The notes: a model not told the origin generated them from the sequence alone. Counted from the first letter of the stretch, positions 38,390 to 48,252 are shown. The stretch: 64,000 bases of DNA from Vibrio aestivus (GCA_003263845.1 JYJN01000133.1:1-64000); one strand, 5' to 3'. Translations and numbers: made by a program.

Positions 38390-39628
38390 TTATTCCTTAT
38401 TCTTTTTCATAAAATTAGTAAGTTCGTTTTTCATGTTGACCATGGTTTCATCAGCAATTTTTCTGTTGCGCGCACCTTCTTGCTCAATAGACACAACGTC
38501 TTCAAGGGTCGAAATCAAGCTATTTTGGACATGTTCCAAAGTCTCAATATCAACAACTGAACGTTGGTTAGCCCGTGCTGATTGCAAGGTATTTTGTTTC
38601 AAAAGGTCCGCGTTTTTCCTAATCAAATCATTCGTGGCATCATCAATTTTTCCAGCTAGCTCTAGTGATTTCTTTTGCTCTAGCATTGAGATTGCCAACG
38701 TGAATTGTTTCTTCCAAGCGGGGATTGTTAACGTTTTGATGTTGTCGAACTTTTCCACCAACGTGACGTTGTTTGTTTGCACCATCCTAATCATTGGAGC
38801 AGTCTGCAGCGCTAACATTTGCAACGACTTTAAGTCGTGTACACGCTTTTCAATGCGGCTATGAGTCGATTGGAGATCACTGAGTTCTTGCATCTTCAGA
38901 GGTGACGTTTCGTTTGCTAACTCAGCTTCCAAACTCGAGATTCGCTCATTGATCAAAAGCCCTCTTGCTTCCCCGTAAACTATTGCTTCTGTAAGAGCTT
39001 TATATTGAGCGATGTTCTGTGAAAACACAGTCTCTAACTGAACTGACCTCTCCCGCAAACGCCCTTGTTGCGAGTCAATCTCCTTAACAACTCTTTCAAG
39101 CTGTGTACTTACAGAGTTGAACTGCGCAAGTATTGCTTCTTTGGTATTTCTAAACTTAGAGACCAGCTTTCCAAAGAAGCTTTCTTTGCCGATAAGCCCG
39201 CTTAGATCAACGCCTTTCGCCAAACCAACGACTTGGTTGAGATTCTCGCCCATTTCCTCAAGGTCTTTGGTTCTAACCTGGCTGAGCATGGAATCCGAGT
39301 ATTTAGAGATCATTTCGGCGGACTCTTGCCCCAACGTGGCAATACCGTTAGATGAAAAAATATCGATTTGATTCAGTTGCGCAACGATACGGCGAAGCAC
39401 ATCATGTTCATTTAAATCTGCTTCATTCAGGTCATGCTTATATGTGTTTATAGCGTCTTGAACATAAGGCTCAATTGCTGGTAAAACTTCTCCACGAACT
39501 GGTGAGATAACTTCGCTTGTAGGACTATTTACTACCAATGGGGATGATTCTGCTTTTGGAACAACATCACGAGCATTGATATTTGAATCTACTGTTTTTG
39601 CTTTGAAAGTTTTAGGTTTAAATGCCAT
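38390..39628 (-). CDS. telA: Toxic-anion resistance protein, TelA family
   Basis: A 412-residue soluble, highly helical coiled-coil protein. A disordered Pro/Ser N terminus (about 1-50) precedes the TelA/KlaA domain. That domain includes SFFGKLVSKFRNTKEAI, a long coiled coil and the conserved IPAWKKQFTLAISML near residue 310. TelA proteins are linked to tellurite and toxic-anion resistance and accompany TerD genes; the mechanism is unknown. It is adjacent, without gap, to a second shorter TelA-like gene. Confidence 0.88.
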   Translation of the reverse strand: MAFKPKTFKAKTVDSNINARDVVPKAESSPLVVNSPTSEVISPVRGEVLPAIEPYVQDAINTYKHDLNEADLNEHDVLRRIVAQLNQIDIFSSNGIATLGQESAEMISKYSDSMLSQVRTKDLEEMGENLNQVVGLAKGVDLSGLIGKESFFGKLVSKFRNTKEAILAQFNSVSTQLERVVKEIDSQQGRLRERSVQLETVFSQNIAQYKALTEAIVYGEARGLLINERISSLEAELANETSPLKMQELSDLQSTHSRIEKRVHDLKSLQMLALQTAPMIRMVQTNNVTLVEKFDNIKTLTIPAWKKQFTLAISMLEQKKSLELAGKIDDATNDLIRKNADLLKQNTLQSARANQRSVVDIETLEHVQNSLISTLEDVVSIEQEGARNRKIADETMVNMKNELTNFMKKNKE

Positions 39629-40747
39629 TTATCGTAAGCCCTCTATATTACGAATCAAATTGTCTTGAATATCACTAAGCTCATAGTAGAGAATGGAATC
39701 GTTTGATTCATCAACCGCTATTACTGTCAAGAATTGCTGTTTCCATACTTGTATTATGTTTACTTTTATTTCCTCTAACCTTTCAAAACTCGCAACAAGA
39801 TTTGAGGTATAAAGGTCGATTTGCGGAAAGGTCAAACTCACTGATTGATTAAGAGAAAATAGAGTTTGAATCTTCCTCTCCCAACGCCTCTTATGTTCAT
39901 TAAAGTTTCCATCGAAGATGCTGTTATTCCCTTCGTTCACAGAATTTCTACTACTCACTTCAAAGTCAATTTTCATTGTTAACGCGATCATCTTCAGTTG
40001 AAGTCCTCTGTGTAGGCCTTTCAGTTCTGCTTTTAACGACTGGAACTCTGACAATGTCCTTTGAATTTCAGAGGTATTATCAAATACTCTATTTATCCTC
40101 GCATCAATTCGATCACTCGCACTATCAAACTCATATTTAATCTTTCTAACTTTGTCTTGGTGGCTGCCCAGGAATCTGGATATTTTTGTTCCAAGCTTAT
40201 TTGGATTGAATACGTCGATATTGATACTCTTCGCTAGCTGAATAATGCTTTGTCCTAATTCTAAAATCCTGTCTACTTTGCCAATCTTTGCATAGTCCGA
40301 TAAAAAACCTTGAATATCTTGAAATCTTCTGGATTCTTCATTTCCAAACTCGAGTTGAGCACCAAAACTATCAAACTCGATGGTCTGGTAAATATTGTTC
40401 ACCAATATGTATTCACTATTCTCTAACTCAATATCGGTATAGTCTCGAGAACATATTCGATCAATATTAGCCTTTATATTCTTGTCGACCTCCACGATAT
40501 CACTCTGTATAGATTTGATTTTATTTGTAAACAGTACAGAGGGTGACTTCTTTACACTGTTATTGTTAACTGTTCGTTCGCGCTCTGAATATTGTTCAGG
40601 CTCGACGGCAGACTCAACACTGATCGTTGGTTCGACATGAGTAAATTTTTTTACGGATTGTCTACTGGTCTCTTGCTTAGCTTGTGGTGAAACAGGCTCC
40701 GAACGGACACTTCTAGTCGACTTCTTGTTATGAAATGTTTTTACCAT
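39629..40747 (-). CDS. Divergent TelA-like paralogue
   Basis: I do not know this protein as a named family, but it aligns by eye to its TelA neighbour. NPNKLGTKISRFLGSHQDK parallels the KESFFGKLVSKFRNTKE region. SNLVASFERLEEIKVNIIQ and the following VWKQQFLTVIA parallel the VEKFDNIKTLTIPAWKKQFTLAIS region. It keeps the basic/Ser-rich disordered N terminus (1-70) and coiled coils, but stops about 30 residues after the WKxQF motif, so the TelA C-terminal helices (about 70 residues) are missing. It looks like an old duplication turned into a partner subunit (inference). It follows the CitE-like gene by 65 bases. Confidence 0.75.
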   Translation of the reverse strand: MVKTFHNKKSTRSVRSEPVSPQAKQETSRQSVKKFTHVEPTISVESAVEPEQYSERERTVNNNSVKKSPSVLFTNKIKSIQSDIVEVDKNIKANIDRICSRDYTDIELENSEYILVNNIYQTIEFDSFGAQLEFGNEESRRFQDIQGFLSDYAKIGKVDRILELGQSIIQLAKSINIDVFNPNKLGTKISRFLGSHQDKVRKIKYEFDSASDRIDARINRVFDNTSEIQRTLSEFQSLKAELKGLHRGLQLKMIALTMKIDFEVSSRNSVNEGNNSIFDGNFNEHKRRWERKIQTLFSLNQSVSLTFPQIDLYTSNLVASFERLEEIKVNIIQVWKQQFLTVIAVDESNDSILYYELSDIQDNLIRNIEGLR

Positions 40748-40812
40748 AGTTAGATGTACTGCTATAGAGAGTTAGAGAGTTAGATTTCATCCATACTCTA
40801 TTAATCATTAAC

Positions 40813-41688
40813 TTAATATGAGTTTGCCAAACTCTTAGTTCTTCTCGCCCAGTTGCCATGACATGCAACTTCCATCATTTGACCATTCATTTGAAATACA
40901 GCTGATGGGAGGTCACTCAGTACGGATTCAGCTTGGTCGATATGGATTGACGAATAGTTATGAAAGAAATCTTCGATAACCTTAACTTGCGTAGGATGGA
41001 TAGCCGTTTTTCCAAAAAAACCATAACTCACATCCATCTCAAGCTCTCTTATTAATGTTTCTTGGTCATGCAACATGTCAAAAACTGGAGCAGATAACTC
41101 ATATCCATATGGCCTAAAGGCAATAATCAAATTATCGATTATGGTTCGCAGTGGAGTCTCATAAATGGTTTGCCCTGGCATTCGTTTGATACCAAGTAAA
41201 TTAAAGAGATCATTACCTCCAATCCGTAAACAAACAACTTCGCCATTTATACCTTGAAGAGACTCTCTTATGAAACTAAGTTTATTTGGATTCATCACAT
41301 CTAGTGACTCCAAAGTAGGCATTAACTTGAAGTTATGCTCTCGTCCTTCTAGCGCTTTGTTGTATTCAGCACTTGTTTTCAGATCAAACTTTGGTAAAAC
41401 AAAACCATCTATATTTTCAATCCCATCAAAATCTAATATCTGGGATAAGATTAGAGGACTTCTTGGTCGAATATATCGCCGAAAAGATTGACCCTCTTCG
41501 TTTAATCCTTGGATGGCTTCCTGAAGATTGTTTAGTGAAAACCTTAAATCATGTAACGACACCGAATCCTCGGTACAAAAGACCATACTCTTTGAGCCCA
41601 TGCCATTTCGTACAATTGTTTTTAGATGTCGATGGTTACAAGGAGTGTAGAGCGTGGCTCCGAGAGAAAAGTAACTTGATAGATTCAT
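40813..41688 (-). CDS. HpcH/HpaI aldolase / citrate-lyase-beta-like enzyme (Ter-associated)
   Basis: A TIM-barrel lyase of the CitE/HpcH superfamily. Motifs are YIRPRSP (substrate-binding Arg, about residues 71-77), VLPKFD, LMPTLES (the catalytic Glu strand) and FGKTAIHPTQVKVI near residue 225, the CitE hallmark. Compared with CitE it is shortened (291 residues), and no citrate-lyase partner is nearby. Its start overlaps the stop of the PRTase-Pelota gene by 4 bases. Such aldolases are known members of the Ter-linked metabolite module described by Anantharaman, Iyer and Aravind; they could condense or cleave a C-C bond on the nucleoside-like product. Confidence 0.85.
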   Translation of the reverse strand: MNLSSYFSLGATLYTPCNHRHLKTIVRNGMGSKSMVFCTEDSVSLHDLRFSLNNLQEAIQGLNEEGQSFRRYIRPRSPLILSQILDFDGIENIDGFVLPKFDLKTSAEYNKALEGREHNFKLMPTLESLDVMNPNKLSFIRESLQGINGEVVCLRIGGNDLFNLLGIKRMPGQTIYETPLRTIIDNLIIAFRPYGYELSAPVFDMLHDQETLIRELEMDVSYGFFGKTAIHPTQVKVIEDFFHNYSSIHIDQAESVLSDLPSAVFQMNGQMMEVACHGNWARRTKSLANSY

Positions 41689-42811
41689 TTATCTTCCTCT
41701 AGGTTTAGAGTTTTTATCAGGGCACAAGCTTCAAAAAGCAACGAAGGGACTTCGAGTACTCTGATATTCTTTTCCTTCGCTAACATCAGTAGGTGTCTAA
41801 CTTTTGGGTTATATAGTGATTTGACTAGAAGTAGGGATGGCACTCTTCTTAACATCACTCTGGTTGACTCAGCGATTCCTGGTTTAATATGGTTGATATC
41901 AATGACTGAGTATTCATCAGCTATCGCTGTGATAAAACTAGACATCTTGTCTTTAGAAGAACATTTTTTACTCGCCGATTCGAAAGTTTCGATACAATCC
42001 AAAGAGGCTTCCGTCATGGTATGGAACATTGTATCTACAAACCATTGTGAGTAATCTGCACTTTCTAAGTGCTTATTAATTACACATCCATGAAAAACGT
42101 TTTCTGAGGGGCCTTCCAAATACTGCGAGATATTAGGCCAGATACAGTAGAGTTAAGCATAGAGGAAGGTATTGGATAATCTTCTCGAGTAGCGCAATAA
42201 TCCGCAACACCTCCTGTATCTGACACCACGTAAAGTTTGGGTGAAATATCTGTATCTCTCGATGCGTTGTATCTAATGATAGAGCGTCTCAGTTCTTCCG
42301 TGATCACACCTTTTGCAGTCCAACCATCTAAAAATAAGAGTGAAGTGGGGTCATGCCTTTTTGTTTTCACAATGTAATCAAGCGCAACAGCGTCTATCCC
42401 TCTATCTCGGATAATACTGATGCTGTAGTGAGTGCACTCTCGAGCAAAAAAATGAACCAGTGCTTTCTTTACTAATACACCTATAGGGGTGCCAGCACGT
42501 GCTAACGAAGCAATAACAATTGGGCCCTTTTTGCTTTCATTGATATGTTTTGCAAGTGCATAAATGTGCTTAGCTAGCTTTACTTTGTAACTTTCAGTAA
42601 AGTCGAAAAAGAGTTTTTGGTATTCGTCTGTAGGTTTCGCTTCCTGAGACAACAACTCTGAGTAGTGGCGCTTACCCGATTGAATCAGCATTTCCTTCTC
42701 TTCAATAGAAGAGTATTCGCAGTTAACTTCTTTAAGCAGAAACTGGCAATCATCAAGAGCATAACTCCCTTTCAGTGGCGCTAAGACCTCAACTGCTTGA
42801 TCGATCACCAT
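41685..42811 (-). pseudogene. StiP-type phosphoribosyltransferase with Pelota-like C-terminal domain, one frameshift
   Basis: The N part (from MVIDQAVEVLAPLKGSYALD) carries a PRTase-like core: IVIASLARAGTPIGVLVKKA (about residues 97-116) and SLLFLDGWTAKGVITEEL, which replaces the classic PRPP loop. The frame stops at 42080, but the C-terminal part (VFHGCVINKHLESADYS, then KPGIAESTRVMLRRVPSLLL and VLEVPSLLFEACALI) continues in another frame. One C restored in the run at 42108-42111 gives SIWKAPSENVFHGC. The C part resembles a Pelota/L7Ae-like RNA-binding domain. Databases often label this family cysteine protease StiP, but PRTase chemistry is the better prediction. Confidence 0.83.
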
Positions 42812-43554
42812 GTAAGCGTACCTGCAATCTGACTTTTAGTAGGGATGAAGGAAAAGTCTGCCTGCTTCATAAAGGGAATATCAGATAAACTATCGCCCAT
42901 ACTAAGTGCGAGATATTCTTTCTCTACACCAAATTGCTCTTTCAAGAACTCCACCGCAAGTTGCTTTCTTGTATAAGGAGGGAGTAACGCTAAATTTCTA
43001 CCGTTTCTGTGTATTTTAATCTCATCGAGATCGAGGTCTGAATGACGTAATATTGCGTCAAATGCATTAGAGTAGTTTGTCCCTTCAACGCATTTTATAC
43101 AGATATAGCAATCAACCCCTTGCTCAGACACAACATAGCTTCTGGCACTTAAACCCAAGTCGCGAATTGAGCTACTTAGTACCTGGTTAAAATATGATAG
43201 TTTTTCTGACCAGTCCTCTAATAGAAAATTGCTATGTAAGTATTCTAACCACTGCTCACAATAATCCCCGTTTGGTTTTACGATCATTGCCCCATGAGAA
43301 ACGATTTTCCAAGACTTCAACAGTGAATCTAACGTTACTCTCATCAGCGTGCTGTAACTTCGACCTGTAACCGGAACAAGTTCAACACCTCCATTTACAA
43401 ATATTTCTAATAAAGCCAATTGCTTTTCAGAAATAAATGAGCGAGCCTTGCCTTCTGCATCTGTGGCCGCAGTAATTAATATTTCATCTTCTCGAAATTT
43501 TTTCACTGTCGACATAAAGCAGTCGTCTATATCGGTAAAAAGGACTTTTTTCAT
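42805..43554 (-). CDS. HAD-superfamily phosphatase (Ter-associated)
   Basis: The product is a Cof/sucrose-phosphatase-like HAD hydrolase. Motif I is FTDIDDCFMST, with nucleophile Asp7 and acid/base Asp9; motif II is the Thr in VPVTGRSYSTL; motif III/IV is LALSMGDSLSDIPFMKQADF. A C2-type cap lies between (about residues 90-190). Length (249) fits. Start and stop overlap both neighbours (4 and 7 bases), typical of an obligate operon. It probably removes a phosphate from the phosphoribosyl product made by the flanking PRTases. Confidence 0.88.
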   Translation of the reverse strand: MKKVLFTDIDDCFMSTVKKFREDEILITAATDAEGKARSFISEKQLALLEIFVNGGVELVPVTGRSYSTLMRVTLDSLLKSWKIVSHGAMIVKPNGDYCEQWLEYLHSNFLLEDWSEKLSYFNQVLSSSIRDLGLSARSYVVSEQGVDCYICIKCVEGTNYSNAFDAILRHSDLDLDEIKIHRNGRNLALLPPYTRKQLAVEFLKEQFGVEKEYLALSMGDSLSDIPFMKQADFSFIPTKSQIAGTLTW

Positions 43555-44638
43555 AAGACGTCGTCACTTTTCAGTGGGGGAAACAAAACAGCCAATTCAT
43601 TCGAAGATCGAGAGGGTTCATCTTCTAAAATATGTATAGGGACTCTATTCACATTTTGTAGGTTATAGATATAGTGTTCTATATTTCGTTGATCCACTTT
43701 AAAAGACTTCTTGGTTTTTATTCCGTTGCCAAGCATTACTGGCGATCGAGTGGTAGATTGAAAAAGAACTTCGCCACCTCTCTTTTCTGCTAGTTCTGCA
43801 ATTAAAAAAGGTAAATATAAGTGCTCACCATCTCCGATAACCGTCCTCGGCTTATCTATATCAATAGCCGCCACATTGCCCATATACGGCATTCGCATTG
43901 CAAACCTACCTAAATCAGATCTAAAACCCTTTCTAACAAGACCCGAATCGACAGACTCTGGGATAGAAAGGTTCAAATCTGGTTTTGATTCAAATGTAAA
44001 CTTACCCTCAAGCAATGAAACATATGATACTGGGCTCGCCAATCGACATACTGTGAACGGTCACACTCTCCTAACCAGTTTACAAGTGAAATAACCACAA
44101 CCTCTTTAACCTTCTTAAGGTTGTTCAGTAATTTAGTGCCCAGTAACCCCAGCGTTCTGCCAGTAGATATTTCATCGTCTACTAGTACTAGCCTTTCACA
44201 TGACGAAATCTGTTCTATCAATCTAGAATCTGGCTCGTATAAGATGTGATCAACGGCGTGACTATGAGATTCGTCCAGCGTAAACCAGACGGGTTTATTG
44301 CATTCATGTCGAGTGGTATGCTGATAATAAACATCGCTTTTTTGTTTTCGAGCTAAGCTATCTGCCACGCCAGCTCCCAAACCAGTCGCTGTCTCTGCCA
44401 TACCAACCACGAAGGTAGGCACATCATCTAAGAGCTCAGAAACTAGTAAATCATAAGTCTTACGCATTACGCTTGGTTTAACAGGAATATGCTTTCCAAG
44501 TACTTTCGAAACAAACAGGAAACCCCTTTTAGGGTTTTCTCTTGACGCGAAGTCAAGTAGATCATTTAGTGGTAACTTTTGATTATGAACACTTATATCT
44601 AAGGTTCCATTTTTTATTTCAACACTTTCCGTATGCAT
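43551..44638 (-). pseudogene. Phosphoribosyltransferase with C-terminal TRSP domain (Ter-associated), one frameshift
   Basis: First gene of the operon. The N part holds a PRTase fold with VPTFVVGMAETATGLGAGVA and a clear PRPP-binding loop, LVLVDDEISTGRTLG (about residues 149-163). The frame drifts off after DRSQYVD. Restoring one T near 44040-44043 gives LASPVSYVSLLEGKF and the TRSP domain, whose namesake TTRSPV appears in FQSTTRSPVMLGNGI. Repaired length is about 360. TRSP-fused PRTases are known only from Ter-type clusters, where they are predicted to make a nucleoside-like metabolite. Confidence 0.85.
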
Positions 44639-45167
44639 TGCTACAACTTCACTAACACCTAATTTTTATTAACTTACAAATACAATTGATAAAAGAATAA
44701 ATAAAATCTTAAATCTTAAATCTTAAATCTTAAAATATATAAACCCCAAGCACTGATTAATAATCCACCTATCATAGCAGAATAACCACATAACCGATCG
44801 CTATCCTAGACCACTAAGGCATTCCGAGTAATCAGGCAATTAACAACTACCAAAGGTGTAAATGAGGACTATAAGAAAACTAACATCAACGAACTTGATT
44901 GTATATTGATAAATAACTTCCATTCATAATGACAGGTCAATTAGTTAATATGATTATAATAAAAGTAAATATATACAGACTATTACTCGTTAGTTTGGCT
45001 TTATATTTTCTTATAGAAAAAACACCATTTCAAAAAACAGATATAATAGTTCTCATTTATAAATTTCTGATATCAATGCCCGAGGCGGCCATCTTTAATT
45101 TAAGTGTGCTGATGAAAGCTATCGCTCAGAATCGCTAGAAGATGATACTAAAACTCCGCGTAAGAAA
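44639..45167. other. AT-rich spacer upstream of the Ter operon
   Basis: More than 500 bases of AT-rich DNA hold the Ter operon promoter, a heptamer tandem repeat and a doubtful 69-codon ORF (44929-45138, plus). That ORF has a hydrophobic centre but no good ribosome site; I do not call it a gene. The composition is visibly unlike the flanking core genes and suggests an island edge. Confidence 0.5.
44704..44731. repeat. Heptamer tandem repeat AAATCTT x4
   Basis: Four exact consecutive AAATCTT units lie 66 bases upstream of the first Ter gene, in its promoter region. Copy-number slippage here could change promoter spacing, since seven is not a multiple of the helical turn. Confidence 0.9.
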
Positions 45168-45350
45168 TCAGAGCTGATAATAAGCCCCTACGCCCACCCT
45201 ATGGTCTGAACCACTCACCTTACCTTCAGATTGACATGAACCCATGAAGGAAGCAGGCCATTTTCCATTGAAGCGATAAGAGCCACCAAGAGCGACAGTG
45301 TTCTTATCACCAGCACCTACCGCGATAGAGCTAACATCATAACCAACAGG
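45168..45350 (-). pseudogene. Remnant of an outer-membrane beta-barrel protein C terminus
   Basis: The minus strand reads PVGYDVSSIAVGAGDKNTVA and later LGGSYRFNGKW, then VGVGAYYQL before a stop. The alternating polar/hydrophobic strands and the terminal aromatic-x-Leu are typical of outer-membrane barrel C termini. Upstream, another frame (FANLDSQNVKK) may be its continuation across a poly-A run. No start or signal peptide was found, so this is called a degraded fragment. The family (porin or autotransporter anchor) is undetermined. Confidence 0.45.
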
Positions 45351-45423
45351 ATTAATTTTTTTACATTCTGACTATCTAAGTTTGCAAATAGGTCAAAGAC
45401 CGCCGCCCTTATACTTCTGCCGA

Positions 45424-46304
45424 CTAAATACACTCCTTGATAAACTCAATAAAAGTCTTATCGGCAATAGACTGATAGCCGTGTTTTCGCCAAGCAAGGG
45501 CTAAGTCCAGCTCTACCCTAGGTTCGAATGAGACGGCACAAACATCAGATTCATTGTCTGTCACGAGCTTCAGTAGTGCCGTTATCGCATACTCGTGTTT
45601 AACAATGTTTAGAATCATAGGCAGCAGGTTAGTTTCAAATGAGAACTGCGGGGTGATTTGGTGCGTCTTCGAGGCTTCATCGACAAACTCACGGTGAAAG
45701 TAGCCTGGCTTAAACATCACTAACTCTTCAGATAAGAACTCCTCTATTCGTATTGATTCTTTACTCGAAAATGGATGTTCCTGCCCGACAACAGCGACCA
45801 TTTCTGCGCAGATTAACGGGTCGACTTCAAGATCATCTGGTACATCTTGATTGACGATAACCCCAATATCGAGCTCCCCATTCATCAGCATTGAACGAAT
45901 AGATTGGGTGCCTGCATCCACTAATGTGAGCTTTAAGTTGGGGTACTTGTGTTTGAACGCCATTAAGATCTCTGGAAAGAAGTAAGAGCCATCATACTTG
46001 GAGCCCCTAGCCTGACTTCCCCTTTCTCCAACCCTATCAATTCATTCATTGCTAGCTCGGCATCTTTCATTTGGCGAAGAATTCCAACCGCGTGGCCATA
46101 AAGAACTTTGCCTTCTTGAGTCAGACTAATTTGTTTATCGCCCCTTTCGAATAATTGCAGCCCTAATTGAGCCTCAAACTTCTTTATGGCGATGCTGAGC
46201 GCTGGCTGAGCAATACGCAGCGCCTTCGCAGCTTTGGTGAAATGACCGTGATCGGCCACAGCAACGAAGTACTTTAACTGACGGTTGTCCATCTTGATAT
46301 CCAA
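45424..46304 (-). pseudogene. LysR-family regulator, one frameshift
   Basis: The N-terminal winged helix reads MDNRQLKYFVAVADHGHFTK, AALRIAQPALSIAIKKFE-like residues and LQLFERGDKQISLTQEG. The frame then stops after GAPSMMALTS; restoring one G at 45989-45990 gives GAPSMMGSYFFPEILMAFKH and the complete effector-binding domain. Start is 46304 or 46292 (no strong ribosome site at either). It is divergent from an MFS gene with a 99-base shared promoter region, so it probably controls that transporter. Confidence 0.85.
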
Positions 46305-46403
46305 ATGATATGACTATGATAGTTTTAATATATTTTATTAATCTCATTACAACTGCTAATTTGATCACAACTAACCGACTTCTTAAGAGACCATTACTGA
46401 GTC

Positions 46404-47612
46404 ATGATCGAATACCGCACTGTTGGCTACAAAAAAATCACTTGGGCTCTAGGCTTAGGCTCTTTTATTGTATTTTGTAATCTCTACCTTATGCAGCCAA
46501 TGCTGCCACTTCTTGCGAATTACTTTCACCTTAGCAACACGCAAGTTAACTGGGTATTCGCGGCTACCACGCTAGGTTTGTCGGTTTGCCTTGTACCGTG
46601 GGCGATCGTTTCAGAATCTATTGGCCGACGACGAGCGATGGCCATCAGCCTATTCTCAATGCCTTTAATTGGGCTGCTCATGCTAACAAGCGAAACCGTC
46701 GTATTTCTTATTGGTACACGTGCATTGCTGGGAGTCGCGCTCGCGGCTTTTGCCGCCGTTGCCGTCGCCTATATGGTAGAAGAGTTATCACCCAAAGCTT
46801 TTTCGTATGCTATCGGAGGCTACATCGCAGCAAATTCATTAGGCGGAATTTGTGGGCGAATTGCAGGAGGCATGTTTACTGATCTATTGAGTTGGAAACA
46901 TGCTGTTGGGCTGCTTGCCCTATTCACCTTTCTTGGCGCCTGCGTTGTTGTTGCTTTGCTGCCACACCAGAAAAACTTCAAACCACAATCGGGCTTGTTC
47001 TTTCACCACAATCGCGCCTTAATCCAACACATTAAAAACCCGAAGGTTTATTGCGCGATGCTCATTGGAGGCCTCAACTTTGCCCTCTTTGTTAATCTTT
47101 ACTCCGTCATGGGTTTTCGCCTCACCGACGCCCCTCATAATCTATCAGTCGGTGCAGCTTCACTGATTTTCCTTTGTTATCTTGGCGGAACAGTCAGCTC
47201 TAAGCTTACCGGACAATGGACTCATCATTTCTCGTCTCAATCCGGTATGCTGGTAGGCACTTTGGTTACGGCACTCGGTACTCTCATCGCCGTCAGCGAA
47301 CAAATCCCACTGATGCTACTTGGCTTACTGCTCATAAGCTTTGGGGCTTTCTTTACTCATACGCTCGCTTATGGATGGGTAAGTCAAAAAGCAGTCAGTG
47401 CAAAATCAACCGCAACCGCCCTCTACTTAGTTCACTACTATATTGGTGGAAGCGCCGGGGGATTCTGGCTTATTTACTGCTGGCAAACCGGTGGATGGCC
47501 TAACGTGATTGCTGGCGGCTCATTGCTCTTTGCTGGTATTTTCTTCCTATGCCATAAGCTCTACCAATTTGAGCCTGTTAGTGAGCAAGATTTAACGGCA
47601 AAAACGCCCTAG
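46404..47612 (+). CDS. Major facilitator superfamily transporter (YnfM/DHA1-like)
   Basis: A 402-residue inner-membrane carrier with 12 predicted helices. The MFS motif between helices 2 and 3 appears as VSESIGRRRAMAISL. Helix 1 holds FIVFCNLYLMQPMLPLLANYF, typical of the YnfM drug/sugar efflux group. The substrate is unknown. Transcription is likely set by the divergent LysR regulator. Confidence 0.88.
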   Translation: MIEYRTVGYKKITWALGLGSFIVFCNLYLMQPMLPLLANYFHLSNTQVNWVFAATTLGLSVCLVPWAIVSESIGRRRAMAISLFSMPLIGLLMLTSETVVFLIGTRALLGVALAAFAAVAVAYMVEELSPKAFSYAIGGYIAANSLGGICGRIAGGMFTDLLSWKHAVGLLALFTFLGACVVVALLPHQKNFKPQSGLFFHHNRALIQHIKNPKVYCAMLIGGLNFALFVNLYSVMGFRLTDAPHNLSVGAASLIFLCYLGGTVSSKLTGQWTHHFSSQSGMLVGTLVTALGTLIAVSEQIPLMLLGLLLISFGAFFTHTLAYGWVSQKAVSAKSTATALYLVHYYIGGSAGGFWLIYCWQTGGWPNVIAGGSLLFAGIFFLCHKLYQFEPVSEQDLTAKTP

Positions 47613-47692
47613 AGGTTGTGAAAAGTTTTCTGTCCAATGTTGAAATACGCTAGACTCTACGGCAATAAACACCTTAGAACTATGAGATTTCA

Positions 47693-48252
47693 ATGACGAA
47701 GCAATACTCATCCTCCAAAGTTCAAGAGCAAGTTGAACAGTGGCTCAATGATGTCGTTATTGGGCTAAATTTGTGCCCATTCGCCGCCAAGCCGCAGCGT
47801 AATAAGCAGATAAAAATCTATGTGAGTGACACCGTCACTGAAGAGGCGTTACTGGAAGACATTCTTCAAGAGCTTATGATCCTAGAGAACCATACTCCTG
47901 ATGAGTTAGAAACCACACTAGTTGTCGTTCCAAATATGCTAGAGGACTTCTATGACTACAACGCGTTTATCGACTGGGTTGAAGCCTTAATTAAGCAGCA
48001 AGATTGGCAAGGTATTTATCAGGTGGCAACTTTCCACCCGAACTACTGCTTTGGGGCGCGGAGCCAGACGATGATGAGAACCTGACTAACCGAGCACCCT
48101 TCCCAATCTTTCACCTGATTCGTGAAGAGAGCATGGAAAAAGTACTGCGTCATTATCCAGATCCAGAGGCCATTCCTGAAACCAATATCGCCAGAGTCTC
48201 TAACTTGTCTGAAGACGAGAGAAAAAAACTCTTTCCTTACCTTTTCGTCTAA
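47693..48252 (+). pseudogene. DUF1415 family protein, one frameshift
   Basis: Starts MTKQYSSSKVQEQVEQWLND and has IGLNLCPFAAKP and the FHPNYCFG segment typical of DUF1415, a family of unknown function. The frame breaks at the G run 48053-48056; with one more G it reads CFGGAEPDDDENLTNRAPFP and continues to LFPYLFV at 48252. Repaired length is about 186, the family norm. Confidence 0.88.

Noticed and set aside
44929-45138. 69-codon ORF with a hydrophobic centre in the AT-rich spacer
   Set aside because: No ribosome site and AT-rich DNA gives chance hydrophobic ORFs; no family resemblance seen.
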